64,000 nucleotides of DNA, from NCBI GenBank assembly GCA_905250075.1, contig CAJNOP010000002.1, positions 4,115,170-4,179,169 on the forward strand, given 5' to 3'. Shown one piece after another: positions 1 through 11,400 of this stretch. Position numbers and translations under genes: made by a program. The notes beneath the pieces were generated by a model. The model ran no database searches. It was not told where the DNA came from and was given only the letters and a program-made list of their open reading frames with translations. How positions within the stretch are numbered: position 1 is the stretch's first letter; each line of letters starts with the position of its first letter. The DNA is from Rotaria sp. Silwood1. Its lineage: Eukaryota > Rotifera > Eurotatoria > Philodinida > Philodinidae.

Positions 1-132
1 CTGATTCAGTGAACACCAGTGCCAGTGTATGTACTGATTCAGTGAACGCCAGTGTCAGTGTATGTACTGATTCAGTGAACACCAGTGTCAGTGTATGTAC
101 TGATGCAGTGAACGCCAGTGTGACTTTATCGG
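1..132. repeat. 33-bp tandem repeat, about 3.7 to 4 copies, cut by the window edge
   Basis: Units of 33 bp begin with ctgattcagtgaac and end with agtgtatgta. Successive copies differ only at a few positions (acc/gcc, gcc/gtc, att/atg). Because 33 is divisible by three, the array stays open and reads as an 11-residue repeat resembling TDSVNASVSVC. The array starts at or before base 1, so its full length is unknown. After about base 125 the periodicity stops. It could be the end of a repeat-bearing coding exon or a plain minisatellite; nothing downstream looks like a continuing exon. Confidence 0.85.
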
Positions 133-2442
133 TGATCAGTATACTGAAACTGCACATCCCTAGGAATATACAAGACATACCCACATCGATACTTCGATGT
201 AAAGATTCACATAAACAATTATGTCTAAATATATATCCATGAAAAATGAATTACAGACAGCATTCAACAAAAACTATCCAAACGCAACCGTATACATAAA
301 GGGTGTCGAACAAGTTTGAATCCCTTCTAAGTAATATTCTTTTCTTACGTTTTTTCTGTAAAATAGGCTGATATTTACAACATATATACTTGACATCTGG
401 ATGTACTGTGCGTTAAAATTCGAACTTTCTACTTCTTATAGTTATAGAGATACACATAATACAAAAATTAAAATGAATTATTCAAAATCATTTGTGGGAA
501 TTTTTTTCTGCTGCTTTATAGCAATGTTAAATAAAAGCCAACAGATGGAACGAGGTTTACAACTCGAAATTCTAAACGTAACGCTCAGACAACATATGTC
601 GGTGTTTATATACCTAACTCTTCATCTTAATCTATTACTTGTTTCAACCGACACGGTAAATTTCCTATCCTTTGCTCACATTTTGCTGTCGTAAGCAGTT
701 TCCATTTTTGCACTACTCGATTTTCTAATTCTGATTCATTTTCAAGTCTTTCTTTTCTCAATCTATTCTTTGGCTGCATCTCAAACTGTTTCTTTTAGCC
801 TAATATCAGCAAATTTTGCATCACCAACTATCGAGTTAATACGCTCGCTAAACAACGATTCAATAGTATTCATCACCATGATTGTTCGATGTTTGCCATT
901 GTGATAATCTTGAAAAATCAGTAACAAGTTAGCATTTATAAAAAAAAATGACAAATGATACAACATATTAGTGATATGCAGATTACTAAAAGTTACTCTT
1001 TATGAACGATCCATTGAATAATCACAATTTGTTCATTCATAATATTTGCAAAAATAATGTAAAAAATTCGTATGAATTTTATTCATTTCAAAATAGAAGA
1101 AGAGTGAGTATTTTTGGAATAATTTTCGAGAGAAACACCATAAAGATCAGTGTTTTTCATCGTTTAACAGGTGCGATGAAACTGTATCGAATCGTTCATA
1201 TCAGATTATTCTGACAAGTTTTCTTAGGATTGACCATGAAATTCATTAAAAACAACACATTGTATAATGAAAAAGTTTGAGAAATTTAATTTTCAAGAGT
1301 GCACGATAGAATCATTAACTAAAAAATCTATAAATTATACAGGTCCAATGTTGTAAAGTTTAACCAATCATGAGTTACAAACATTTGACTATATGATAGC
1401 GGCAGATTGTTCACAAAAAATTGACCTTTTTCCTGATTTTTTTGACCAAAACTCTACCTCATAAACCTAGTTAAAAGCTTCAACTTTTTAAAAAACTTGG
1501 CGTGAGACCCCGAGAAAACTTGTCAGCGAAATTTGGTATGCACATTGTAATGCAGTTTCATCTCTTTTTCTAAATGATGAAAACTGGAGATCTTTATCTT
1601 TTTCTTATCATAAATTATGCAGAAAATCCTCATCCTTCTTTTAGTTAGAAATCGATCATAGTATATACGACGCTGCAAATATCAGTTTATTCTGCTGAAA
1701 AAAACATATAAGAAAAGAAAATTAGTTGAAAGGGATCAAAACTTTTTAGACAATTTTTATTCATTGATTGATACATTGACATATTAGCCATGACGAATGA
1801 AAAACAAAAAAGTGAAAATGGAGAGAACAGATCAAAATAACATTGAGCGATATGATATCTCGGTGTTTCAAAGCACCATTTCACTGTCTTCGCTCGATTC
1901 GAATGACTAATTCAACAGTGAACACTTAGAATTCTTATTTATATATAATTATAATGGCTATCGCACATCATTTGCCTACATTCCATAAAAACTTGAAAGC
2001 AGTGACACTTGATTCAACTTAGTCTATTACGGTCATTGTCTGATTAAGTGTCGCCGATATTGGAGAGTTGTTCGAAGTACGTCTGTTGCATGCTTGAAAA
2101 ACTCGACATGTGTACCACATGCGAGCTGAAATGTATCGTGGGATCAGTAAAGACTATACTGATCAGTGTAATGTTGATGATGTTTTGATAAAACAACGAC
2201 AAAAATCTGCTTGTAAGAAATTTCTTTCAATGGTGGTAAGACGTTTATCATTTGATAATATTGACAGCAGTAGAGGCGTACCTTAATCGCTGTTTTGTTT
2301 TTTTTCTTTCTTCGCATCGGTGGCTGTAACTGATCATTCACGATCATGCTCTGTTCTCTAACCTCAATATATGTGTCTGCCTCCTTTAGTTGTTGCTCTT
2401 ACTTTTAGTCTTCATATAATCTTAACAAGCAAGCAAACAGAC
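133..2442. other. Unassigned AT-rich stretch upstream of the P450 relic
   Basis: No exon set could be assembled here. Short open frames exist at 401-694 (+) and 781-966 (-), but neither resembles a family I recognise, and neither continues across plausible splice sites. The minus-strand frame, around NTIESLFSERINSIVGD, has fairly protein-like composition and could be a fragment of an old mobile-element gene; this is a guess. No RNA gene or clear repeat was seen. Confidence 0.4.
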
Positions 2443-4455
2443 ATGATATTTGTTAGCTCGACATGTCTTCTTGTGTTCTGTATAATAACTTATTTCTATT
2501 GCAAATGGCGCAATTCCATGATGTCAACTGCTATTCCTGATCTTCGACCAGAATTTATTATCGGCAACATTCGTAATTCCGACCTATTTTCTCGCCGCAA
2601 AAGATTCCATGAAGTTTTTGCAGAATTCAAACCAATCTATGGCGACATTTTCACTTCGCATTGCATTTATAAAACGTCCGATATTCCTATTTCCACTTTC
2701 AGTTTGATAATATCTAATTCATTGTTTGTATTACGTGATCAGGCATGGACACGACATGCATGTGTACTTTTACCTATGTTGAAGCGTGCTAAACTTTTAC
2801 AATATGCAGATACTATTGTGAACAGTACTGATTAGTTAATAGACATTCATCTCATCACGGACGAAGGTGATCGAAAAAATATCATTTCAAAATGTCAAGC
2901 GCTATTGTTGAATATTACTGATTCCATTGCATTCGATTAAGATCTAGATGAAAATAACAAAAAAAATTAGTCAAGGACAACAAGCAATGTCGCTAGCATT
3001 GAAAGTAAGATTTTCAGTGCAAACCTATCTATATGAATACATTTCATGGCTCAGATATCAGATCTCGTATCGTATTTCATTTTCGAAAAAAATTTACTTC
3101 CATTTAGTAGAAAAGAATCGAAAAGCAACATTTTGAAAGGAATACTCTCGAAAACACATCTTCAATTATGAAATCTCAAAACTTTTACATATAGTTATTA
3201 TTGTTTAGTATATATGTTTAATCTTTTCTTCTACTTTTATTTGTTCGATAATGATCCAATAACTTGTTGATTACCCGAATGCCATCTAAGACTTTCAGAT
3301 CAAAACACGGGAAATCATGTGATATCATTTTTGACGCTGAACGAATCATCTTTAGGATCAAATTAACACCTATAAAAGATCTTGTTCGACTAACTTATCA
3401 AGATACGTCGGTATAAAAGATATGATCTCGACATGTCGTGATTACATGGAAAAATTGAGAGCAGCCTTTCAGCGTAGCAAAAACTTGTCGAACTGCGTCG
3501 AGCTCTATGAAAGAAATTGTAACTTAGTGTTGCATAATGAGACGTTTGTTTCAGTGAAATTGAGTTGATGTAACAAAGAATAACTAATTTCTAAATATAT
3601 AGGAAAGATTTATTCACAATGAAAGAGTTGCATTTATCCTTTGATAATTTTTATCAATAGCGACTCAGTTTGTGTAGTATTATATCAGTGGGATTTGTAT
3701 TATTGTAGGACTATGTTCGCTTCAGTGCACAGCTGTTAATGCTTACTGGAATTTCTAAGTGATTTGGCAAGCTCTACTTGTTCTTAAATTGGAAATACCG
3801 AAATGCTGCCCATCTCCTTCGTCAGCACTGCCTTGTCATTGTAATCGAAGAACAAAAATGCGCACAACAAATGTCATGTTGGCATTCAAAACGAAAACAT
3901 TTTATTGCATTTTTGGTTTCATCACTAAACAATGAAGCAAATGACAATGATATCTCCTCTGGACTAACGCTACCAGAATTATTTGATGAAATTAAAAGTC
4001 TTATCCTTACTGGCTTTGATACAACATCTACTGCTCTGTCTTGGTTTATTCATTATGCGTCGAAACATCCTGAAGTTCAACAACGAATTAAAGATGAACT
4101 TCGAGAACATAATCTCATTCCAATGACCAGTAGTGTTGCGCTTACAGCAGATATTCTCACTAAACTCACCTATATGGATTGTGTGATTAAAGAAGTATTG
4201 AGATGTGCACCCATTGCTTTCAATGTCTTACGCATTGCTCTCTGTGATGATCTGATCGATGGAACAATTCATGTGCGAAAAGGTGACACTATTTTTATGT
4301 CAATACACAATATTCATTCAGATCCTCGATATTGGCGTATTGATGCATCACGATTTGTTCCTGAACGATTTTTACATGAAGACAAAGATCATCATTCATA
4401 TGCATTTTTACCCTTCGATGGAGATTATCGCGCATGTGCTGGAAAGGGGTGGACA

Positions 4456-4606
4456 CTCATTTCGTCCCCTTACACTACGTCCCATTCATTTCGTCCCTCA
4501 CTCATTTTGTCCCTTTTCATTTCGTCCCAAATTCATTTTGTCCCAGTGTCATTTCGTCCCATACACTTGGTCCCAACCTCATTTTGTCCAGTTACACTTT
4601 GTCCTA
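4456..4606 (+). repeat. Left terminal array of degenerate GTCCC-ending units
   Basis: The left arm consists of about ten short units of roughly 13-18 bp, each ending in GTCC(C) and most containing CATTT(C/T)GTCCC, for example at 4458-4469. The same units appear reverse-complemented at the other end. The arms are therefore subterminal repeat arrays as well as inverted repeats. Open frames on both strands here are products of the repeats and not genes. Confidence 0.85.
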
Positions 4607-5012
4607 CCGGACAAGTCGTTTCTGACGATTCTACTTAATATACAATGTTATGTACTATGATCTTCTACGTATAATATATTAACTAAAATGAAGAATGAAT
4701 AACAGTTCAAGAATTTAGTTTCACATTAGCAGCCACACCGGGCCAGATCTTGAGGGTGAGGGTCACAGCTTTCGCATCGAAAAATACGTTTTTCATCAGT
4801 CAATCGGTGTTGCATGTACACGAACTCACCATGATATACAATCGGATTTTCTCTTTTACTCTTCAAAATTTCAATATCACCCATCGGTCATATAGATAGC
4901 AACACTTGATTAAATTAGCAGTTACCGGGATTTTTTTTTCGGATTTTTTAATAAATCTATATACGTTTTTAAATAAATCCCGCACTATCTTGAGGGTGAG
5001 GGCAAAGGCACT

Positions 5013-5038
5013 GGTGAGGGTGAGGGTGAGGGTGAGGG
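5013..5038 (+). repeat. GGTGAG tandem repeat with four GGG tracts (G-quadruplex candidate)
   Basis: Inside the element four GGG runs are separated by TGA loops, which meets the usual G3-loop(1-7) pattern for an intramolecular quadruplex. A related shorter GAGGGTGAGGG occurs at about 4751-4761 and again at 4991-5002, following the shared word ATCTTGAGGGTGAGGG. Neighbouring 5110-5180 contains several copies of AATAAATCC. Confidence 0.7.
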
Positions 5039-5312
5039 CGCAGACGCAAGTGTGGGTGAGAGCGAAGGGGTCAGCAGTCGAGTGAGGGTGCACGAACATC
5101 TTGATACAGATAATAAAACCCAATAAATCCCCATTAAATAAATAAATCCTAATAAATCCTATAGAAGAAATAAATCCCAAAAAAATATGTCCTGGTAGCC
5201 CCTCGATTAAATAGCAAAGAAGAACAGCTTTACGTGGTGAACAAGATTTGAGTGTAAATTTTTTTCTTTTCTGTTTCTCTTTCGTTAAAGTTAGCTAATC
5301 ATATCAAAAAAG

Positions 5313-5480
5313 TAGGGACAAAGTGTAACGGGACAAAATGAGTTTGGGACCAAGTGTATGGGACGAAATGACACTGGGACAAAATGAATTTGGGATGAAA
5401 TGAAAAGGGACAAAATGAGTGAGGGACGAAATGAATGGGACGTAGTGTAAGGGGACGAAAAGTAATGGGACGAAATGATA
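5313..5480 (-). repeat. Right terminal array of degenerate GTCCC-ending units
   Basis: This is the inverted counterpart of the left array, written GGGAC... on the plus strand. It contains one unit (around 5459-5474) that is absent from the left arm. Unit order is otherwise the same read inwards from each end, which shows that the arms derive from one another rather than having expanded independently. Confidence 0.85.
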
Positions 5481-5654
5481 GGGTTCCCTGGAAAGGAACT
5501 AGCTTGGTTTGAACTTAAGACTATAATTGCACGATTGACGCAACAAGTAACATTTGAAGACACGAGCTTGAAAGACAATTCAGGTGGATATGATCAACAA
5601 CTTGTTTGTTACTCAAAGCATGTCGCCGTCAACGTTCGTACAGATGAAGAGTAA

Positions 5655-8447
5655 CCAAAGTTTTCTACAGCTAAAAAGGTTGTTTATTGTATAGCTTTGC
5701 TTTGAATAGTCGTTCTCTTATTTTAGAGAAAACTTTTTTTAATCTAATGTAATAAACTAGAAAAGCGTTAAATTCATATAGCTCTATTCATGCATCTGCC
5801 TTGTTTCGATTTAGCTTACTATGATAGAACGAATGAAAAATTAATCAACAACTTATTGATGAAAATATTTGGTTCTAACTATTTGTGATCAAGTTCCACA
5901 TTTTATAGCTGTGGCGATAAGCACTCATTTGGAGACTCCAAACTGTAGGATCAAATTTTGAAAAACAATGCTTCATGATTGAACGTTTTCTAATCATCAC
6001 ATTTTCTTTCGTATAAAATGTTGGAAAGAAGTTTAAGAACAACATCGTTTCTTTTGATTCTGTTTGAGAACACGAAGAAATGAAGTTCTAACGATTGATA
6101 TAGCTAGTTAGAATGCATATACACCTAGAGCATATAGAAAGACTCCGTAAATTTTAGTCTCTGTGGAAGGATAATGTTTTATTGTTTCTTCAGCGGAAAA
6201 AGTTTAAGAATAAAATAAGTACAGTCACGTTTATCATATTTTTCTTTAACATAACAAACAACCATTCTTTTTTCTAATACGTCATCTAAATGAACAAAAT
6301 GTGCTTGATGTAATACATTAATATACTTTGAACAACCTTCATCTTAAAATACCTTAATATTTGCAATTTCAAACCTGTAAGGTTGCCTATATGATTTTCA
6401 TAAAAAACTTTGATATTTCGTAGTTTTATAGCACAAACTTAAATTAAAGTTCTTTTCCATTGGCTTTAATAAATTTTTCATTAGCAGTGAACATCAGTTG
6501 GTTTCACTATTTGGACCATTTTTTGTATATCTGCGACAAAGTGGGCTCGTTCTTAGCTTAAAATTGCTCTTCTTGTTAGATTATATGCAAGTTTTTATGA
6601 TATTGATTAGACCAGTCTTCGATTCACGTGTTTGATAGTCTTAAAGCTCATCATTTTGTAGACAATTTTGGGCTCTATCAGGCTCCATGACAACGGTTGA
6701 TCTTAATGATGTTTTTGTTAAACTAAATACAATTCTATTCTCAACTTCTTCTCATATGAAATACAAATATTTGAATAAGATGTTGAATCAATGTTGTACG
6801 ATCATTTTGCATACGACGAAGATTTTTATAGAGTTTCATTTATTTTAATTGAAGACGTAAATCAAAACTATTTTCATGACCGAATTCAAACAATGATATC
6901 CAATATTGTATTAAGTTCATGTAAACAAGATCTTCCTAAAACAAAAAAATCAATTGTCATCAGAATTCTTCAAATTAAAATGAATGCATTGAAGGATATA
7001 GCGAGGCATGATCTTTCATAAATGAAATAGTCTTTTAATTGGCATCTCCTTTTTTTGTGAAAATTTTTGATGATTTTCATCAACTTCTACTTGCAAAATA
7101 TACTGTTTTCAGAAAAAGTAAGAAATATTTTTCGTTTGTTCTGTTTATTATAGTCAACTGCTTTTTGTTTTGTTTGATAGAGCATGTCAAGATGCAGGAG
7201 ACGATAGAGTCCCTAAGCCGTGTTACTATTATACAAATAAGTACCTTCTTTTTATAATTGAAACGTCATCTCCATAAGAGTTTATTAAGGTACTGAACTT
7301 TTCCTCCATTTTCTCTCCTTGAAAGAGAAAAAAAATTAAAAAGAGCTCTCTCATGACTTGTATCCTGACAAGCTTTTTCAAACAAAACAAGAAATTAATT
7401 ATATAAAATGAAAACCCAAAAAAAAAAAATTTGCATTAACAAATGAGTTATTTTTAACTTTTGTTTGTTAAATATGTTTTGACAATTTCATGGTCGGTGA
7501 CTGAAAATGTCATGCAATTTCAATGTACTTAAGCCAAGATCAAGTTTTTAGGGCGGAGAGAGCCATAAATAAATATAATTTTTTTTCTAAAACTTGATTG
7601 TATCTTTAAGAAACAGATCTTCCGAGTTATTTTTCTTGTTCAATGATATTTAGTCACTGAATACGATACTAGAAAAACAAATCGTATTCTATAATTGGTA
7701 CCACTTTTTTCGTTCATTTGCTGTCGCACGAATAGAGAAGCATTCGTATTATCTATTTGACTGATAGTGTTAAAAATGATTGCTCGTTCTGATCTGATGA
7801 ATAATTTTTACTCTGTTTTTATTACTCATTCGTTGAGCACTATTATGCTTATTATTAGAGAAAAAATACATAGCAACCAAGTCATTTAAATTAAAGAATT
7901 CACTAATATCAGTGCATAAAATTTCGATATTTTTGTCCATTTTCAAAGAAGATTTTATATTTTGAGCAACTTGTCGTTGGGCGCTGACACATAGCAGATT
8001 CTACGAAAAACAATACGTAGAAAATAATTATTTTCGCAAGCATTGCATCATCTTTTGAAACCTATTTGATGTAATATAGCAATTTATTTTCATGATCTAT
8101 CACTTGCTATTTCAATATCACATAACTAGACAATTTCGACTGATTTTGCTTTTGTAATATCTTGCTTATTTGCATATGATTGATTATTACAAGAATTATG
8201 AGAGATCGATTGACGTTAACAGTTGTAAAAATTAATATGGCCATATTTACTATATGTTCTCTACAAGGATGAATATTGTTATCTTAAAAATTCTATTAGT
8301 CGATCTGACATCCAATAGAATGTGTCTTTCATCGCCGGCTAAGTGTCTTGTTCAGCTAGCTACTTATTGTGGTGCCGTTTACTTGACATATCGAATTATT
8401 GACATCGATTGTTGATATTTTGTGAAATCAATATATTTTAGATTTCT
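5655..8447. other. Intergenic DNA between the P450 relic and ELP2
   Basis: No gene recognised. Open frames at 6791-7021 and 7039-7257 have no detectable family features and are not flanked by a convincing exon chain; the first (LYDHFAYDEDFYRVSFILIED...) has mildly protein-like composition and may be a fragment. The stretch just before ELP2 must carry its promoter, but no TATA-like element stands out from the AT-rich background. Confidence 0.4.
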
Positions 8448-11400
8448 ATGGCGAACGTTTCTACTGATATCAAGATCAACGTTGATTACATAAGTGCTGC
8501 ATGTAACTGTTGCCCACATTCGCTAGATTGGCAGAATGGTCCACGACTTATTTATGGTGTTACAAACAGTGTAGCTCTGTGTTCTGATGTATGATAGAAA
8601 TATGTTACTGTAAATTCTATTTTTTTTTCACCATAGATTGCTCCATTTTCTGTACGTAAAACATTTTCCGGTCATCAAGGACGATTAAACTGTGTGAAAT
8701 GGGTTAGACAAGAACAACGAAGTTTGTTTTGTTGACAGCAAAGAAATATATTTTTTAACAATTCTCTTGATTTTATTTCTATAGATGCAAATAGTGAGTT
8801 CCATTATTTTCTCAGTGCATCTGTTGATAAAACAATCGGTTTATGGAAAGGAAAAGATGAAGATGTATGTTATATAATTTGTCTAGATACAAAAACAAAA
8901 AAGATTCATTAATTTTTTTTCTAAAATAGTATACAAAGTATACTTCACTTGTTGGACATCAGAATAGTGTGACAACTGTGGTTGGTTATCAACAATCTCC
9001 TAATGATGATATCTATGTAGCTAGTGGTTCTGCAGATTCCACAGTAAAAATCTGGTGTATCAGTGATACGTTAGGTATGTAACTATAGATCTATGAATCT
9101 TTTCTATTAGTTCTTAACTATTTTATTTTCTTCTAGCTACTTGTATTCATACAATTGATTTTATGAATGGTTTTGCTATTACATTGGAATTAGTTCCATT
9201 AGATAATCATAAAAATAGTAAGTTTTTCTTAATTCAAAGAATATTTGATCGAAAACTATTTGTTTGACTTTAGTATTCTTATTATTTGTTGCAACGGATA
9301 AAAATAAAGTTCAAATCTATCAAGTATCAAACAGCGTGGTTAGTGAGTTAAAGTAAATACTTTTGAAAAAATATCTTGTAAACTTTATTGTATTTATTTA
9401 TACAGATTGAACAAATTTTTGTATTGACTGGACATGAAGATTGGATACGTTCAATAACAATTCAAAAATTAAGTACGAAGAAACATTTTTCTTTATGCTA
9501 TTTATTAGTATTTTAATGAATTAAATTTTTTTTAAGCATCATCTCAATGGTTTGTTGCAACTTGTTCTCAAGATAATTATATTCGTATTTGGCAATTATC
9601 ATTTGATGAAAGTAATAATCAAACAAATGTTGATTCAACAATATTAAAATTAAAACGAAGTTCATTTGCTGTAAAAGTTTCTGGTATAAAAAAAATGAAT
9701 TTCTGAAGAAATAATCATTAGTCTTTTTTTTTCCTATCTAGATGAATCTCCAATTAATGTTAATGTTGAACTTTATTCAATTTTATTAGGACATGAAGAA
9801 GCCATTTATGGTCTTTGTTGGTATCCAAATACAGGTAAATTATTTTAGTTAAATTATTCATTATGACATTATTCTTAACCTTGAAGATTTAAAAAAAGCA
9901 GCAACAACAATTCTATCAGCATCAATGGATAAATCAATGGTTTTATGGACTTTTGATGACAATCAAAAAATGTATATCGATAAAGTAAAATCATTTTGTT
10001 TCGTTTCCTTGTTACATATAACAACTCTTTTCTATTCTAATGGTTCTATTAGGCTCGTGTGGGTGAAATTGGTGGTAATACACTTGGTTTTTATGGATGT
10101 ACATTTAGTTCATGTGGTTCATATATACTTGGTCATGGTTATGAAGGTGCTTTACATTTATGGAAAATTGAAGAAGTAGAATTCATGATTTAATTTTAAT
10201 GTGAATTAGAAGTTTTCTTTTCTTTTTTGTAGATTGATGATCGAATTAATTTAATTCCACAAGTAATTAATAGTGGACATTTTAATACAGTTGAAGATTG
10301 TTGTTGGGATAAACATAGTGGTCGTTATTTATTAAGTGTATCAACAGATCAAACAACACGTTTACATGCTGAATGGAAACGAAATGAAGTAAATAAAATT
10401 TTTTTCTTGTGTTATTTAAAAATTTTCTTTTCTATATTTCAAGATAATTTCATGGCATGAAATTGGTCGACCACAAATTCATGGTTATGAAATGAAATGT
10501 TTAACTTTTATTGGTTCAAATCATCAACGTTTTGTATCTGGTGCTGATGAAAAAATTTTACGTGTATTTGATCCACCGAAAAATTTTCTTGAAAATTTTG
10601 CTCGTATAACAAAAATTAATGTTGACGAAGATATTCAAGTAAAATTTTCTATTTTTAATTAATATATCTTTTTTTTGTTTGTCGTTTTCTTTAGAAAGCA
10701 CAATCTTTGCCTGAGGGTGCTAATGTACCAGCATTAGGTTTATCAAATAAAGCAATTTTTGATAATGATGAAGATCAAACAACAACAACAACAACAACAG
10801 TAATGGATGATAATCCAATGACTGTTGATGGATTATATAAAGAAGGATTTTTTAAAGCAATTGTTTTGAATGGTAAGTTATAGAAAAGAAAAAAAAAGAA
10901 AAGTTTTCATTGATCAGAATAACACATTCGTTTTATTGAAGAACCACCATTTGAAGAACATCTATTACAAAATACACTTTGGCCTGAAATTCAAAAACTT
11001 TATGGACATGGTTATGAAATCATTGCTGTTGCATCAAATCCCTCTGGTTCAATCATTGCTTCATCGTGTAAAGTAGGTCATTCAATAAGCTATCAACAAT
11101 CACTTCAAAAACATACGATGAAAATTTTTGTACACATACTCCAGCAAAAATATCATTTCGATTACTTAAATAGAAAGAGAATTGTAATGAATGGTATCTA
11201 TTTTTTTCTTTGAATTCTATAGCCTCTCAATAGAGTGCTTGTTGAAATTCTCGCTGTTTCTTGTCAAGTATACAATTAATTGTTGATATTTTCACTTGGA
11301 ATTAAGATTAAGTCTATGATCTTTCTGTGCCCCAAAATACGAGTTACTATGTTCGAGTATTGACGTTCCTAAAATTTTGGCGCCGACAAGACTCATTTCT

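Larger units (their letters stand above)
4448..5487. mobile_element. 1,040-bp non-autonomous TIR element with 9-bp target duplication (Mutator-like by structure)
   Basis: The element sits inside the haem-binding loop of the P450 relic. The 9 bp CTGGAAAGG occur immediately before it (4439-4447) and immediately after it (5488-5496); removing the element and one copy restores the P450 reading frame. The termini are long inverted repeats, about 4448-4606 and 5313-5487, nearly identical over most of their length; the right arm has roughly one extra internal unit. Outermost bases are GGTGGAC on the left and GGAACCC (reverse complement) on the right. Between the arms there is no credible transposase frame. 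A long TIR with a 9-bp duplication fits Mutator-like elements as known for that superfamily; the assignment is inference from structure. Confidence 0.85.
2443..5654 (+). pseudogene. Cytochrome P450 pseudogene, interrupted by a transposable element
   Basis: Intact P450s are membrane-anchored haem monooxygenases. The relic opens at 2443 with a hydrophobic anchor followed by a basic stretch and a proline-containing segment (IPDLRPEF). In-frame stops follow near 2833 and 2938, within recognisable sequence (LIDIHLITDEGDRKNI, then LLNITDSIAFD). A further block lies near 3430-3530 (CRDYMEKLRAAF). The C-terminal half is the best preserved, from about 3780: the I-helix motif LTGFDTTSTALSW (about 4007-4045), the ExxR motif as KEVLR (about 4189-4203), FVPERF (about 4351-4368), and the cysteine loop FLPFDGDYRACAGK, where the usual glycine two residues before the arginine is Asp. 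The reading frame then enters a mobile element. The remaining C-terminus resumes at 5491 (GKELAWFELKTIIARL) and ends with TAA at 5652-5654. Stops, lost exons and the insertion make it non-functional. The CYP family cannot be assigned by eye. Confidence 0.88.

Noticed and set aside
4259..4660. Open frames with FVP/FCP/SFRP peptide repeats, also present on the minus strand at 5291-5578
   Set aside because: They are translations of the GTCCC-type arrays in the two inverted arms of the transposable element; the same peptide appears on opposite strands because of the symmetry.
4981..5060. GAGGGT repeats considered as a telomeric tract
   Set aside because: The unit GGTGAG is short, has only about four copies, lies inside a transposable element, and does not match the bdelloid TGTGGG-type telomere repeat.
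6791..7257. Two consecutive open frames between the P450 relic and ELP2
   Set aside because: No recognisable family, no shared frame, and no convincing splice sites linking them; reported only as unassigned intergenic content.
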